Assembly (NCBI GenBank): GCA_045130665.1
Contig: JBGUQC010000003.1
Location: forward strand, 283,497-347,496
Origin: RGIG8124 sp045130665
GTDB lineage: Bacteria > Bacillota > Clostridia > Christensenellales > CAG-917
Length of the DNA: 64,000 nt
Direction of reading: 5' to 3'
The notes under the pieces are model-generated. The model saw only the letters and a list, made by a program, of their open reading frames with translations, searched no databases and was not told the DNA's origin. A program made the position numbers and the translations under genes. Positions 41,329-50,162 of this stretch are shown here, in pieces (position 1 is the stretch's first letter; each line of letters starts with the position of its first letter).

Positions 41329-42189
41329 ATGAAAATTTCAATTATAGGATTAGGTTTAATAGGTGGCTCAATTGGTAGAGCAACACTAGCAAAAACAGAT
41401 CATACCGTATTCGGATATGATATAGATGAATTAGTAGTAACAAAAGCATTAATGATGAATGCAATTCATCAAAAGGGTGATGATAAGACTCTTGCTGAAT
41501 CAGATTTAGTTATTATAGCTTTAACACCACAATTAACCATTGAAAAAATGGAAGAGATTCTTCCAAAGTTAAAAAAAGATGCTATCTTAATGGACTGCTG
41601 TGGTACAAAGAGAGTTATCGTAGATAAAATGAAAGAATTGCAAGAGCAATATCCAGATATAAACTTTGTTGGAGTTCACCCAATGGCAGGTAGAGAATTC
41701 AGTGGTATAGACCATGCTATCGTAGGTTTATTCGAACATGCATTCTTCATTATGGTACCAGTAACACAAAACATTCTTGCACTATCTAAATTAAAATCAT
41801 ACTTTTTATCTCTTGGTGCAGAAGACGTTCAGGTATCTAGTGCAGAGGAACATGATGCAATTATTTCATATACATCTCAGCTTGCACACGTTGTATCTAG
41901 TTCATATGTAAAAGACCCACTCTCCAAAGTATATGCTGGTTATTCTGCAGGTTCATTTAGAGATTTAACAAGGGTTGCTAAATTAAACCCAGATATGTGG
42001 ACAGAATTGTTCATTGAAAACAAAGATAATATTTTGCGTTCTATAGACGAATTGCAAAAACACTTAAGTGAATATAGAGAAGCTATAGCAAATTCAGACG
42101 AAGAACAATTGCATGCACTTCTTGCAGATGGTGCAAAGATGAAAGCCGAGGCAGATGCATTGTTAACAGCGAGGAAGAAAAATGTATAA
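41329..42189 (+). CDS. tyrA: Prephenate dehydrogenase
   Basis: 286 residues, the tyrosine branch. The NAD(P) motif GLGLIGGSIG (7-16) begins the protein, and GVHPMAGREFSG and the helical dimer domain (SSAEEHDAIISYTSQLAHVVSS) follow. No ACT domain is fused, so feedback must act elsewhere. It starts one base after the aroF stop, with no clear SD, so translation is coupled. It overlaps aroB by 8 bp. Confidence 0.95.
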   Translation: MKISIIGLGLIGGSIGRATLAKTDHTVFGYDIDELVVTKALMMNAIHQKGDDKTLAESDLVIIALTPQLTIEKMEEILPKLKKDAILMDCCGTKRVIVDKMKELQEQYPDINFVGVHPMAGREFSGIDHAIVGLFEHAFFIMVPVTQNILALSKLKSYFLSLGAEDVQVSSAEEHDAIISYTSQLAHVVSSSYVKDPLSKVYAGYSAGSFRDLTRVAKLNPDMWTELFIENKDNILRSIDELQKHLSEYREAIANSDEEQLHALLADGAKMKAEADALLTARKKNV

Positions 42190-43231
42190 GTGTAGCGTAA
42201 AACTTAATAGCAGTTATGACATCATAATAGACAGAGGTTTATTAGATAATGCAGGTGAATACATTATAAAATGTATTCCACAAGCAAAAAAGGCTTTAGT
42301 TGTTGCAGATTCTAATGTATATCCTTTGTACTACGACAAAGTTAAAAAGTCTCTTGAAAAAGTAGGATTAGAAACAGCAGGTTTCCAATTCCAAGCAGGA
42401 GAAGAAAGTAAGAACTTTGCAACATACGAATCTATTATAGATGCATGTATTGGTGAGCACCTCACACGTGAAGATGTAGTTGTTGCTTTAGGTGGTGGAG
42501 TTACTGGAGATATTGCAGGATTTGCAGCTGCAACATATATGAGAGGAATAAAGGTTGTTCAATTACCAACAACTTTGCTTGCTGGTATTGATTCATCTAT
42601 TGGTGGGAAAACTGGCATAGATATTGTTCAAGGCAAAAACTTAGTTGGTGCATTCCATCAACCAAGTATTGTTCTTTATGATCTCAATACATTAGAAACA
42701 CTTCCTGCAGAAGAGTTTAAGAATGGACTCGGAGAGGGAATCAAGTACGCAATTTTAATGGGCGGAAGACCACTCGAATTATTACTTGAAGGATTAAACG
42801 AAGACAACATTGAAGAATTTGTTGCACTTTGTGCAAAATATAAAGCAGATATAGTAATGGCAGATGAAAAAGAGGGTGGACAAAGAAAACTTTTAAATCT
42901 TGGACACACTATTGGCCATGCTATTGAAAAGAAATCCAATTATACAATTCCACACGGACTTGCTGTTATAAAGGGAATCCTTTATATAGCTAAGGGTGCT
43001 GTAAAAAATGGTACATTACAAAAAGAAGCATTGAACACAATAATTGAGATTTGCAAGATGTATAAACTAGACTATGTTTTAGATACAGATGTCAAAGACA
43101 TAGTAGATGAAATTATATCAGATAAGAAAATGCATGCAGATGGTTCAATTTCTTTCATAGATATTGAAGCATTAGGATTATGCAAAATAAAAAAGACAAC
43201 AATTAAAGGATTGGGAGAATATATCTCATGA
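42182..43231 (+). CDS. aroB: 3-dehydroquinate synthase
   Basis: 349 residues, second shikimate step; NAD- and metal-dependent. GGGVTGDIAGFAAATYMRG, the LPTTLLAGIDSSIGGKTGID region and the metal-binding LNLGHTIGHAIE are typical. GAGGAAG precedes the ATG. It overlaps aroA by 4 bp. Confidence 0.97.
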   Translation: MYKCSVKLNSSYDIIIDRGLLDNAGEYIIKCIPQAKKALVVADSNVYPLYYDKVKKSLEKVGLETAGFQFQAGEESKNFATYESIIDACIGEHLTREDVVVALGGGVTGDIAGFAAATYMRGIKVVQLPTTLLAGIDSSIGGKTGIDIVQGKNLVGAFHQPSIVLYDLNTLETLPAEEFKNGLGEGIKYAILMGGRPLELLLEGLNEDNIEEFVALCAKYKADIVMADEKEGGQRKLLNLGHTIGHAIEKKSNYTIPHGLAVIKGILYIAKGAVKNGTLQKEALNTIIEICKMYKLDYVLDTDVKDIVDEIISDKKMHADGSISFIDIEALGLCKIKKTTIKGLGEYIS

Positions 43232-44481
43232 TAGTAAAGATATTACCATCTATAGTTAAAGGCATTGTTGTACCACCAGCCTCAAAGTCTGAAGCACATA
43301 GAGCATTAATCTGTGCTGCTTTATCCAATAAGAAAACAACTATTTATGGTAATATTTGTGGAGATGATGTAGATGCAACTATTAGCTGTCTTACACAACT
43401 CGGTGCTGAGTTTACAAGAGGAGATAACTTCATAGAAGTTAAACCAATAGATAGAAGCATAAAAGTTGCAACTATGTATGCAAGTGCAAGTGGATCTACA
43501 TTAAGATTTATGTTATGTCTTTGCGCTATGCTTGGCATAACAGTTCATATGGATGGTATTAACAGATTAAGAGAAAGACCATTAGATGATTTAGTTGAAG
43601 TCTTTTCTAAGAATGGAATCACTTTTTCAAGCAAAACATTACCATTCACAATGTCTGGAAAACTTAATACAAAAAATATAAGCATCAGTGCAAGTGTAAG
43701 TTCTCAATATGTAACAGGATTAATGCTTGGTGCAGTGGCACTTAATGAAGAAATAAGTATTAATGTTGTAGGGGATATTGCATCCAGAAGTTATATAGAA
43801 TTAACATCAAGGATGTTAAATAGCTTTGGAATAAAGGTTGAAAACAATAATCAAACTTGGACTATTTATCCACATAAGGAATTAGTAGAAAAGATAAATA
43901 TTGGTGGAGATTGGTCTGGTGCTGCAGCATTTGCAGTTCTTGGTGCTATAAATGGAGAAGTTAAATTATCCGGATTAGATACCAAATCTTCTCAAGGAGA
44001 TAAAGAGATAATAGACATTATCAAAAAGGCAGGCGGTAATGTTAAAAATGAGAAAGATGGATATGTAATATCAAAATCTAGCTTAAAAGCAATAGATGTA
44101 GATGCTACTAACATTCCAGACTTAGTACCAGTACTTGCCATATTATTGTCTCAAGCAAAAGGTGTTTCAACCATTTCAGGTGTAGAAAGACTAAAGGTTA
44201 AAGAATCAGATAGATTGGCTGAAACAATAAATATATTAAACGAGTTTAATATAAAAGCAGAAACAGATGGTAAAACATTAAAGATATATTCTGGTGATAT
44301 TAAGAGTGCCAATATAGATTTGCCAGATGATCATAGAATGGCCATGATGTCAGCAATTGCAGCAACAATTGCAAATGGCGAAACAACAATTAATAGAGCT
44401 GAGTGTGTATCCAAATCATACCCAAGTTTCTTTGAAGATTTGAAACATGTAGGAGGTCAAGTAAATGAGCTCAACATATAG
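43228..44481 (+). CDS. aroA: 3-phosphoshikimate 1-carboxyvinyltransferase (EPSP synthase)
   Basis: 417 residues, sixth shikimate step. PPASKSEAHRALICAAL holds the PEP/S3P-binding Lys, and SGSTLRFMLCLCAMLG, RERPLDDLVE and VKESDRLAETINIL are present. The usual N-A-G-T motif is replaced here by SASGSTLRF, as in many class II enzymes. SD GGGAGAAT. It overlaps aroC by 17 bp. Confidence 0.96.
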   Translation: MIVKILPSIVKGIVVPPASKSEAHRALICAALSNKKTTIYGNICGDDVDATISCLTQLGAEFTRGDNFIEVKPIDRSIKVATMYASASGSTLRFMLCLCAMLGITVHMDGINRLRERPLDDLVEVFSKNGITFSSKTLPFTMSGKLNTKNISISASVSSQYVTGLMLGAVALNEEISINVVGDIASRSYIELTSRMLNSFGIKVENNNQTWTIYPHKELVEKINIGGDWSGAAAFAVLGAINGEVKLSGLDTKSSQGDKEIIDIIKKAGGNVKNEKDGYVISKSSLKAIDVDATNIPDLVPVLAILLSQAKGVSTISGVERLKVKESDRLAETINILNEFNIKAETDGKTLKIYSGDIKSANIDLPDDHRMAMMSAIAATIANGETTINRAECVSKSYPSFFEDLKHVGGQVNELNI

Positions 44482-45544
44482 AAATATAGATGTAGAAATA
44501 TATGGTGAATCACATGCATCTGAGATAGGTGTAATTGTTAAGAATTTACCTCAAAATAAAGAGATAAATTTAGACGAGTTACAAGCCTTTTTAGACAGAA
44601 GAAAATCCGGTAAAAATGTATGGTCTACACCTAGAAATGAAGAAGACAAAATCGAGATATTGAGTGGGTTAGAATGTGGAAAAACCACCGATTCGGAACT
44701 CAAAGCAAGAATAGAAAATAAGGATGTAAAATCCAAGGATTATTCATCTATTTCAAACAAGCCAAGACCATCTCATGTTGACTATGCAGTATATTTAAAA
44801 ACTGGTGCTCAAATACCTATTCCAGGAGGCGGTAAATTCTCTGGTAGAATGACAGCTCCAATGTGTATTGCAGGTGGTATTGCAAAACAAATTTTAGAAA
44901 AAGAAAACATTAAAATATTTGCATACGTAAAGTCTATTGCAAATGTAAGTGCAAAAGGCTATATGGATGTGGATGTTGAAAATATAAATGTTGATAATAT
45001 TTATGCTAGCACAATTCCAAATCTAGAAGGACAAACTGTTGCAGACAAAATGACAAATGCTATTTTAGATGCAAGAGCAAACCAAGATAGTGTGGGTGGA
45101 GTTATTGAATGTGTAGTATTAAACATGACACCAGGTATAGGAGATGCACTCTATGATGGATTAGAGGGAAGAATTGCTCAATCCGTATATGCAATTCCTG
45201 CTGTTAAAGGTGTTGAATTTGGTGCTGGATTTGCTTTAGCAAATATGCTTGGCAGTGAGGCAAATGATTCATTCATTGTAAAAGATGGAAAGATCAAAAC
45301 AGAAACTAATAATGCTGGCGGTATAAATGGTGGTATTTCTAATGGTATGCCAATTGTACTTAGAGTAGCTTTTAGACCAACACCAAGTATTGGAAAAGAA
45401 CAAAAGAGTGTAGATGTTGTAACAAAACAAGAAACCACAATTGAAATACAAGGAAGACATGATGCTTGTATTGTTCCAAGAGCAATCCCAGTTGTTGAAG
45501 CTGCAGTTGCACTTGCAATATTAGACGCAAAGTTGGATAACTAA
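44465..45544 (+). CDS. aroC: Chorismate synthase
   Basis: 359 residues, the last common step; an FMN-dependent elimination. The N-terminal GESHASEIGVIVKNLP (GESHG-type), PRPSHVDYAV and the C-terminal RHDACIVPRAIPVVEAAVALAI (RHDPC-type) motifs are present. In both places Ala replaces the common Gly or Pro. AGGAGG precedes the ATG inside the aroA end. Confidence 0.95.
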   Translation: MSSTYRNIDVEIYGESHASEIGVIVKNLPQNKEINLDELQAFLDRRKSGKNVWSTPRNEEDKIEILSGLECGKTTDSELKARIENKDVKSKDYSSISNKPRPSHVDYAVYLKTGAQIPIPGGGKFSGRMTAPMCIAGGIAKQILEKENIKIFAYVKSIANVSAKGYMDVDVENINVDNIYASTIPNLEGQTVADKMTNAILDARANQDSVGGVIECVVLNMTPGIGDALYDGLEGRIAQSVYAIPAVKGVEFGAGFALANMLGSEANDSFIVKDGKIKTETNNAGGINGGISNGMPIVLRVAFRPTPSIGKEQKSVDVVTKQETTIEIQGRHDACIVPRAIPVVEAAVALAILDAKLDN

Positions 45545-45546
45545 TT

Positions 45547-46686
45547 ATGGATTTACAAGAATTAAGAAAACAAATTGATGTCATAGATGACCAAATAGCA
45601 AAGCTATATGCAGAGCGTATGGAAGTTTCTAAGAATGTTGCAATCACTAAAAAAGAGAACAACATCCAACTAGAAAACAAGGGAAGAGAAAAGGAAATCT
45701 TAGACAGAGTTACAAATGAAATGCCAGAAGACATTAGATTATATGCTACTCAAGTTTATGACACACTTTTCAGAACATCTAAGGCATATCAATCTAGATT
45801 ATTAGATTTAAAATCTAATACAAAGTCTTTAATAGAAGAGAGTCTACAAGAAGGAATGCCAAAATTCCCTGAGAATGTAACAGTTTGCTGTCAAGGAATC
45901 TCAGGTTCATATTCAAACCTTGCATGTGAAAAAATGATTACAAATCCAGAGATTACATATGTAAGAGACTGGAATGCAGTATTCAATGCAGTAGAGATGG
46001 GGCTTTGTAGATATGGTGTTCTTCCAATTGAAAACAGTTCTGTTGGATCTGTTAATGCTGTTTATGATTTAATCAATAAGCACAATTGTTATATTGTACG
46101 CAGTACAAAATTTAAGATTCAACATAGTTTCTTAACAAAACCAGGTGTAAACATAATGGATGTAAATGAGATTATATCTCATGAACAAGCCCTACATCAA
46201 TGTTCTGTATTCTTAGAAAAATTCCCAAAGGCAACAATTAGTGCATCTACTAATACAGCAGTGGCAGCAAGAATGGTTTCAGAATCAGATAGAAATGATT
46301 TAGCTTGTATTTCTTCTCCAGAGTGTGCAGATATATACGGATTAGAAATTAAGAAAAACAATATTCAAAACAATGAAAACAACTATACAAGATTCATAGT
46401 AATTTCAAAGAAATTAGAAATCTTTGAAAAAGCAAACAAGATAAGCATTATGGTTACTCTTGAACATGAACCAGGTAGTTTAAATAAGATGTTAAACAAA
46501 TTCTCAACATTAGGACTAAATCTAACAAAGTTAGAGTCTAGACCATATGGTTCAAATGCATTTGAGTTCTTATTCTATTTTGACTTTGATGCAGATATAC
46601 AAAGAGAAGATGTAAAAAATCTAATTGCAGAGTTAGATAACACATGTGGCAAATTTGTGTTCTTAGGAGCATATCAGGAGATTTAA
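45547..46686 (+). CDS. pheA: Bifunctional chorismate mutase/prephenate dehydratase (P-protein)
   Basis: 379 residues, the phenylalanine branch. Chorismate mutase of AroQ type (about 1-88: LRKQIDVIDDQIAKLYAERM), prephenate dehydratase (about 110-290, with the conserved STKFKIQHSFL region) and a C-terminal ACT domain (about 298-375) containing the ESRP motif that binds Phe. Feedback inhibition by Phe is expected. The stop codon overlaps the next ATG (TAATG). Confidence 0.95.
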   Translation: MDLQELRKQIDVIDDQIAKLYAERMEVSKNVAITKKENNIQLENKGREKEILDRVTNEMPEDIRLYATQVYDTLFRTSKAYQSRLLDLKSNTKSLIEESLQEGMPKFPENVTVCCQGISGSYSNLACEKMITNPEITYVRDWNAVFNAVEMGLCRYGVLPIENSSVGSVNAVYDLINKHNCYIVRSTKFKIQHSFLTKPGVNIMDVNEIISHEQALHQCSVFLEKFPKATISASTNTAVAARMVSESDRNDLACISSPECADIYGLEIKKNNIQNNENNYTRFIVISKKLEIFEKANKISIMVTLEHEPGSLNKMLNKFSTLGLNLTKLESRPYGSNAFEFLFYFDFDADIQREDVKNLIAELDNTCGKFVFLGAYQEI

Positions 46687-47903
46687 TGGACAAGAAATTT
46701 TGCGTTATAGGAAAGTCATTACCTCATACATTCTCGCCTGAAATTCACGGGATGTTTGGTTTGGATTATGGTGTAGTTGAATTGCCAGAAGTAGAGGATT
46801 TAGAGAAGTTTGTAAAATCTAATCCATATGATGGTTTCAACGTAACTATCCCTTATAAAAGGGATATTATGCCTATGCTAGATCATATTTCTCAAGACGC
46901 TTTTGAAATAGGCGCAGTTAATACTGTTGTCAAAAAAGATGGTGAATTATACGGATATAACACAGATGTAGATGGTATTAGATACGCACTAAAACACGCA
47001 GATATAGATGTCACAAATAAGAAAGTTGTCGTTCTTGGTTCTGGCGGTACAGCACATACTGCAAAATATGCTGTAAAAGATATGGCAAAAGAGGTAATTG
47101 TTGTAAGCAGAACAGGAGACATTAACTACAATAATATCTATGATATTAAAGATATAGATGTAATTATCAACACAACTCCAGTTGGAATGTATCCAAACTC
47201 AGATCCATCTCCAATTGATTTAGAACAATTACCATCCGTAACAGGTGTCTTTGATGCCATCTATAACCCACTAAGAACAACTTTGTTGTTACAAGCAGAA
47301 TCTCTTGGTATGAAGACAGCCAATGGCCTTGGAATGTTAGTTGAGCAAGCAAGAGTTGCAAGAGACTTATTCGTTGGAGATGAATCCAATGAAAAACTAT
47401 CAGATTTTGTTCTAGAAGTTTTATACAAAAAGAAGAGAAATATTGTCTTCATTGGTATGCCTGGAAGTGGTAAGACTACCTTTGGTAGATTACTTGCTGA
47501 AGAACTTGGTAAGGACTTTGTAGACATAGACAATGAAATAGTAAATAGAGAAGGCATGACAATCCCAGCAATCTTTGAAGAAAAAGGTGAGGAATACTTT
47601 AGAAACGTTGAAATGCAAGTTGTTGCAGAGGTATCTTCTAAATTCAATCAAGTTATTTCAACAGGTGGTGGATCTCCTCTCAACAAAGATAATAGAATTA
47701 ACCTAAGACACAATGGTTTTGTCATTTTAGTAGACAGAGCAGTTGAGTCTTTAGAAACAGATGGCAGACCATTATCCATTTCAATGGATTTAAAGGAAAT
47801 GCTAGAAAGAAGAATGCCAATATACAATAAGGCAAAAGATGCTCAAATATTCTGTGATGGAAACATCGAAAATACGCTAAGGAGAATAAGGGAAGTATTA
47901 TGA
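46686..47903 (+). CDS. aroEK: Shikimate dehydrogenase-shikimate kinase fusion
   Basis: 405 residues joining two pathway enzymes. The N-terminal part (about 1-245) is AroE: FSPEIHGMFG, catalytic Lys 58 in NVTIPYK, Asp 94 in YNTDVDG, and the NADP motif GSGGTAHTA. The C-terminal part (about 250-405) is AroK: P-loop GMPGSGKTT (257-265), DIDNEI and TGGGSPL. The open frame begins 42 nt earlier inside pheA, but the ATG at 46686 has AGGAG at the right distance. Fusion keeps shikimate between two successive steps. Confidence 0.95.
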   Translation: MDKKFCVIGKSLPHTFSPEIHGMFGLDYGVVELPEVEDLEKFVKSNPYDGFNVTIPYKRDIMPMLDHISQDAFEIGAVNTVVKKDGELYGYNTDVDGIRYALKHADIDVTNKKVVVLGSGGTAHTAKYAVKDMAKEVIVVSRTGDINYNNIYDIKDIDVIINTTPVGMYPNSDPSPIDLEQLPSVTGVFDAIYNPLRTTLLLQAESLGMKTANGLGMLVEQARVARDLFVGDESNEKLSDFVLEVLYKKKRNIVFIGMPGSGKTTFGRLLAEELGKDFVDIDNEIVNREGMTIPAIFEEKGEEYFRNVEMQVVAEVSSKFNQVISTGGGSPLNKDNRINLRHNGFVILVDRAVESLETDGRPLSISMDLKEMLERRMPIYNKAKDAQIFCDGNIENTLRRIREVL

Positions 47904-48328
47904 AGAAAATTTTAGTTATTAACGGACCAAATCTTAATATGCTTGGTATAAGAGAAAAAGAGATTTATGGCAAAGAGGATTATAACTCTTTAATTAACTA
48001 TATTAAGGTTGAAGCGAGTAGAAAAGGCTTGAAAGTAGATTGTTATCAATCTAACCATGAAGGAGCCATAGTAGATGAGATCCAAAAAGCATACAAAGTT
48101 TATGATGGAATAATCATCAATGCTGGCGCATATACACATACATCCATAGCTATTTTAGATGCACTCAAATCTGTTCAAATTCCAACAGTTGAGGTACACA
48201 TTTCAGACATCAATGAAAGAGAAGAATTTAGAAAGTTCTCATACATAGGTTTATACGCAGAAAAACAGATAATTGGCAAAGGTTTCAAAGGATACATAGA
48301 AGCACTGGATTATCTAGTAAATAGGTAA
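47900..48328 (+). CDS. aroQ: 3-dehydroquinate dehydratase, type II
   Basis: 142 residues, third shikimate step. The type II signature begins at VINGPNLNMLGIREKEIYG, and catalytic SNHEGAIVDEIQ and NAGAYTHTS segments follow. It overlaps the kinase part of the fusion by 4 bp (ATGA). With it the operon holds every step from PEP/E4P to chorismate and on to the Phe and Tyr precursors. Confidence 0.96.
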   Translation: MKKILVINGPNLNMLGIREKEIYGKEDYNSLINYIKVEASRKGLKVDCYQSNHEGAIVDEIQKAYKVYDGIIINAGAYTHTSIAILDALKSVQIPTVEVHISDINEREEFRKFSYIGLYAEKQIIGKGFKGYIEALDYLVNR

Positions 48329-48339
48329 TTCCCCAAAAG

Positions 48340-48360
48340 AATTGGTATTTACCACCAATT
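48340..48360 (+). other. Hairpin at the end of the aro operon
   Basis: AATTGGT and ACCAATT form a 7-bp stem around ATTTACC. No T run follows. It may be an mRNA end signal; TTGGTA and TAGAAT (18 bp apart) here could also be a weak promoter for the next gene. Confidence 0.4.
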
Positions 48361-48402
48361 TAGTGTAGAATTGATATGTAACAAGAATTAGGAGAATCAG
48401 AT

Positions 48403-48687
48403 ATGTTTATTTCAATCATCGGAATGCCGGGTTCAATTATTGCATTAATAGTTATTTCAATACTTCTCATTGCTGGAAACATTGCATTTGGGGCATATGC
48501 TTACAAGCAAAAGAAAAAGGGAGTTGCAGAGACTCAACAATTAGCAGAAAAAACAAAGCAAGAAGAACCAGTTGTTGTGGAAGAGTTAACAGTTGAAGAA
48601 CCAGTAGAGAATCAACAAGAAGTTTCAAGTGAAGATGAAATTGTTGAAATAAGCGTCAACTCCGATGAAGATGCAAAAATAGAATAG
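48403..48687 (+). CDS. Small single-span membrane protein with acidic tail
   Basis: 94 residues. One hydrophobic segment (about 8-33) is followed by a basic KQKKKG stop-transfer sequence and a tail in which nearly half the residues are Glu or Asp. TTAGGAG precedes the ATG. The topology puts the acidic tail inside. No family is recognised; its neighbours give no functional hint. Confidence 0.65.
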   Translation: MFISIIGMPGSIIALIVISILLIAGNIAFGAYAYKQKKKGVAETQQLAEKTKQEEPVVVEELTVEEPVENQQEVSSEDEIVEISVNSDEDAKIE

Positions 48688-48693
48688 ATAGTA

Positions 48694-50010
48694 TTAAAAA
48701 TCTAATATTGCAATTTTACCTTGATTCAAATTAAAGGAATGATCAATAGTTTTTTTAAGAAAAGCAATATGTGCTTTTGTTATTTTTTGTCCTTCATAAA
48801 GAATAGGGACACCAGGAGGGTAAGCTCCAACATCCGCAGCTGCAATTTGTCCTACAGCATCATCTAAATCTATATATTTTATCTTGGCATCTGGAGAAAT
48901 TGGCTTTGGTAAAATCTTAGGGCATTTTGGTATTCTAAGTGGGTTAATTTTTGTAATTGGCTTGAGTTTATATAAGAGTTCATCTATTTTTTCAACTTGA
49001 GGTATATTGAATGGAGTAATAATAAAATTGGTCCATCTACCCCAGTGTGTTTCTGGTTGAATACCATGCTTTATAAATTCATTATAATCCGCATTAATTG
49101 TAAGTTTGGCTGAAGCATATGGGTTAGATAATACTTTGAAATTAGGATGGTCATCTATTAGTTTTAAAAGACGTTTAAAGATTTCTTCATATATGCAAGA
49201 TTCTGCCCATTTTTGTTGAATATCTAATGCTTCCTCTATGGATACCATAGTTAGATATGATGGTGAAGAGGTGTGAACTTTTGCTCTAATGAGCAAAGCC
49301 CTATCTATAATATCTCCATTTTTATCATTAATGTGAAGAATAGATCCTCCAGTATAGACAGGTAATGTTTTATGCCAACTTTCAACAAAAACATCTATCC
49401 AGTTACATGCTCTATTGCGATATAGGAAATGCATTCTAAAGTGTGAACTATGTGCTGCATCAACAAATATTTTTATATTTTTTTCTCTAATGTAGCTGTA
49501 AGGAATATCGCTATTAAGTTGCTCACCTAAATATCCTGGATTTGTAAAAGAAATGACATTAATATCTGGATTTAAATCTATAAAAGATTTAATAGAGTCC
49601 TCAGTTAGTGGTTCGGCAATACCTTCTTTGTCAAATGTTCTAGGTATAATTTTAATTTTGTATCCCCAACGTCTAGCTGCTTCAAAAACAGATTTATGGG
49701 AGAATTGATCTATTGCAATAACTTTGCCAAAAGCTCTAAGTGCGCCTAGTCCAATTAAGATAGATGTTGTCGTTCCAGTTGTGGAAATCAATGATCTATC
49801 TACCTTACAAAAGGTAGCAATTCTTTTTTCTAAATCTAATAATACATCTGTTGGACAATTCAAATTATCATTAAAATCCAGTTCGGTAACATCATATTTT
49901 GCAGATGCATACACAGGGGAGATATTCTCTCCGCTATGTCCTGGCATATGGAATCTAACAGCATTAGATTCGATGTATTTTTCGAGTTCTTCTTTGAGTG
50001 ATTTTGTCAT
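48694..50010 (-). CDS. Orn/Lys/Arg decarboxylase-family PLP enzyme
   Basis: 438 residues, aspartate-aminotransferase fold. The substrate-site start RFHMPGHSG, the SNGTTxS-like STTGTTTS, VDAAHSSHF and the PLP Lys in SWHKTLP are all present, and the C-terminal domain has the PGVPILYEGQKI motif. Members decarboxylate arginine, lysine or ornithine to start polyamine synthesis; the short Firmicutes forms (YaaO/SpeA-like) cannot be assigned further by eye. No SD stronger than GGAAGGA precedes the ATG. Confidence 0.9.
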   Translation of the reverse strand: MTKSLKEELEKYIESNAVRFHMPGHSGENISPVYASAKYDVTELDFNDNLNCPTDVLLDLEKRIATFCKVDRSLISTTGTTTSILIGLGALRAFGKVIAIDQFSHKSVFEAARRWGYKIKIIPRTFDKEGIAEPLTEDSIKSFIDLNPDINVISFTNPGYLGEQLNSDIPYSYIREKNIKIFVDAAHSSHFRMHFLYRNRACNWIDVFVESWHKTLPVYTGGSILHINDKNGDIIDRALLIRAKVHTSSPSYLTMVSIEEALDIQQKWAESCIYEEIFKRLLKLIDDHPNFKVLSNPYASAKLTINADYNEFIKHGIQPETHWGRWTNFIITPFNIPQVEKIDELLYKLKPITKINPLRIPKCPKILPKPISPDAKIKYIDLDDAVGQIAAADVGAYPPGVPILYEGQKITKAHIAFLKKTIDHSFNLNQGKIAILDF

Positions 50011-50025
50011 TTTTGTCCTTCCAAT

Positions 50026-50121
50026 ATTGTAAATGAATCGCTTTGTTATTTCAACTTAATAACAAAATATGTGTAAAATTTGCGCCTTTTCTTGACTATC
50101 ATTATATATCTATCGTAAAAT
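50026..50121. promoter_or_regulatory. Divergent promoters of the decarboxylase and leuS
   Basis: Leftward: TTGAAA (50049-50054) and TACAAT (50026-50031), 17 bp apart. Rightward: TTGACT (50092-50097) and TAAAAT (50116-50121), 18 bp apart. The leuS leader is only about 35 nt, too short for a T-box. Confidence 0.7.
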
Positions 50122-50162
50122 ATTTAGCGTTATTTTATCGCATACGCGGGAGAGTTTTTCAT

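Noticed and set aside
50043..50162. Forty-residue N-terminal extension of LeuS
   Set aside because: It overlaps the promoter and leader and is not LeuS-like; the ATG at 50163 starts the family's usual N-terminus.
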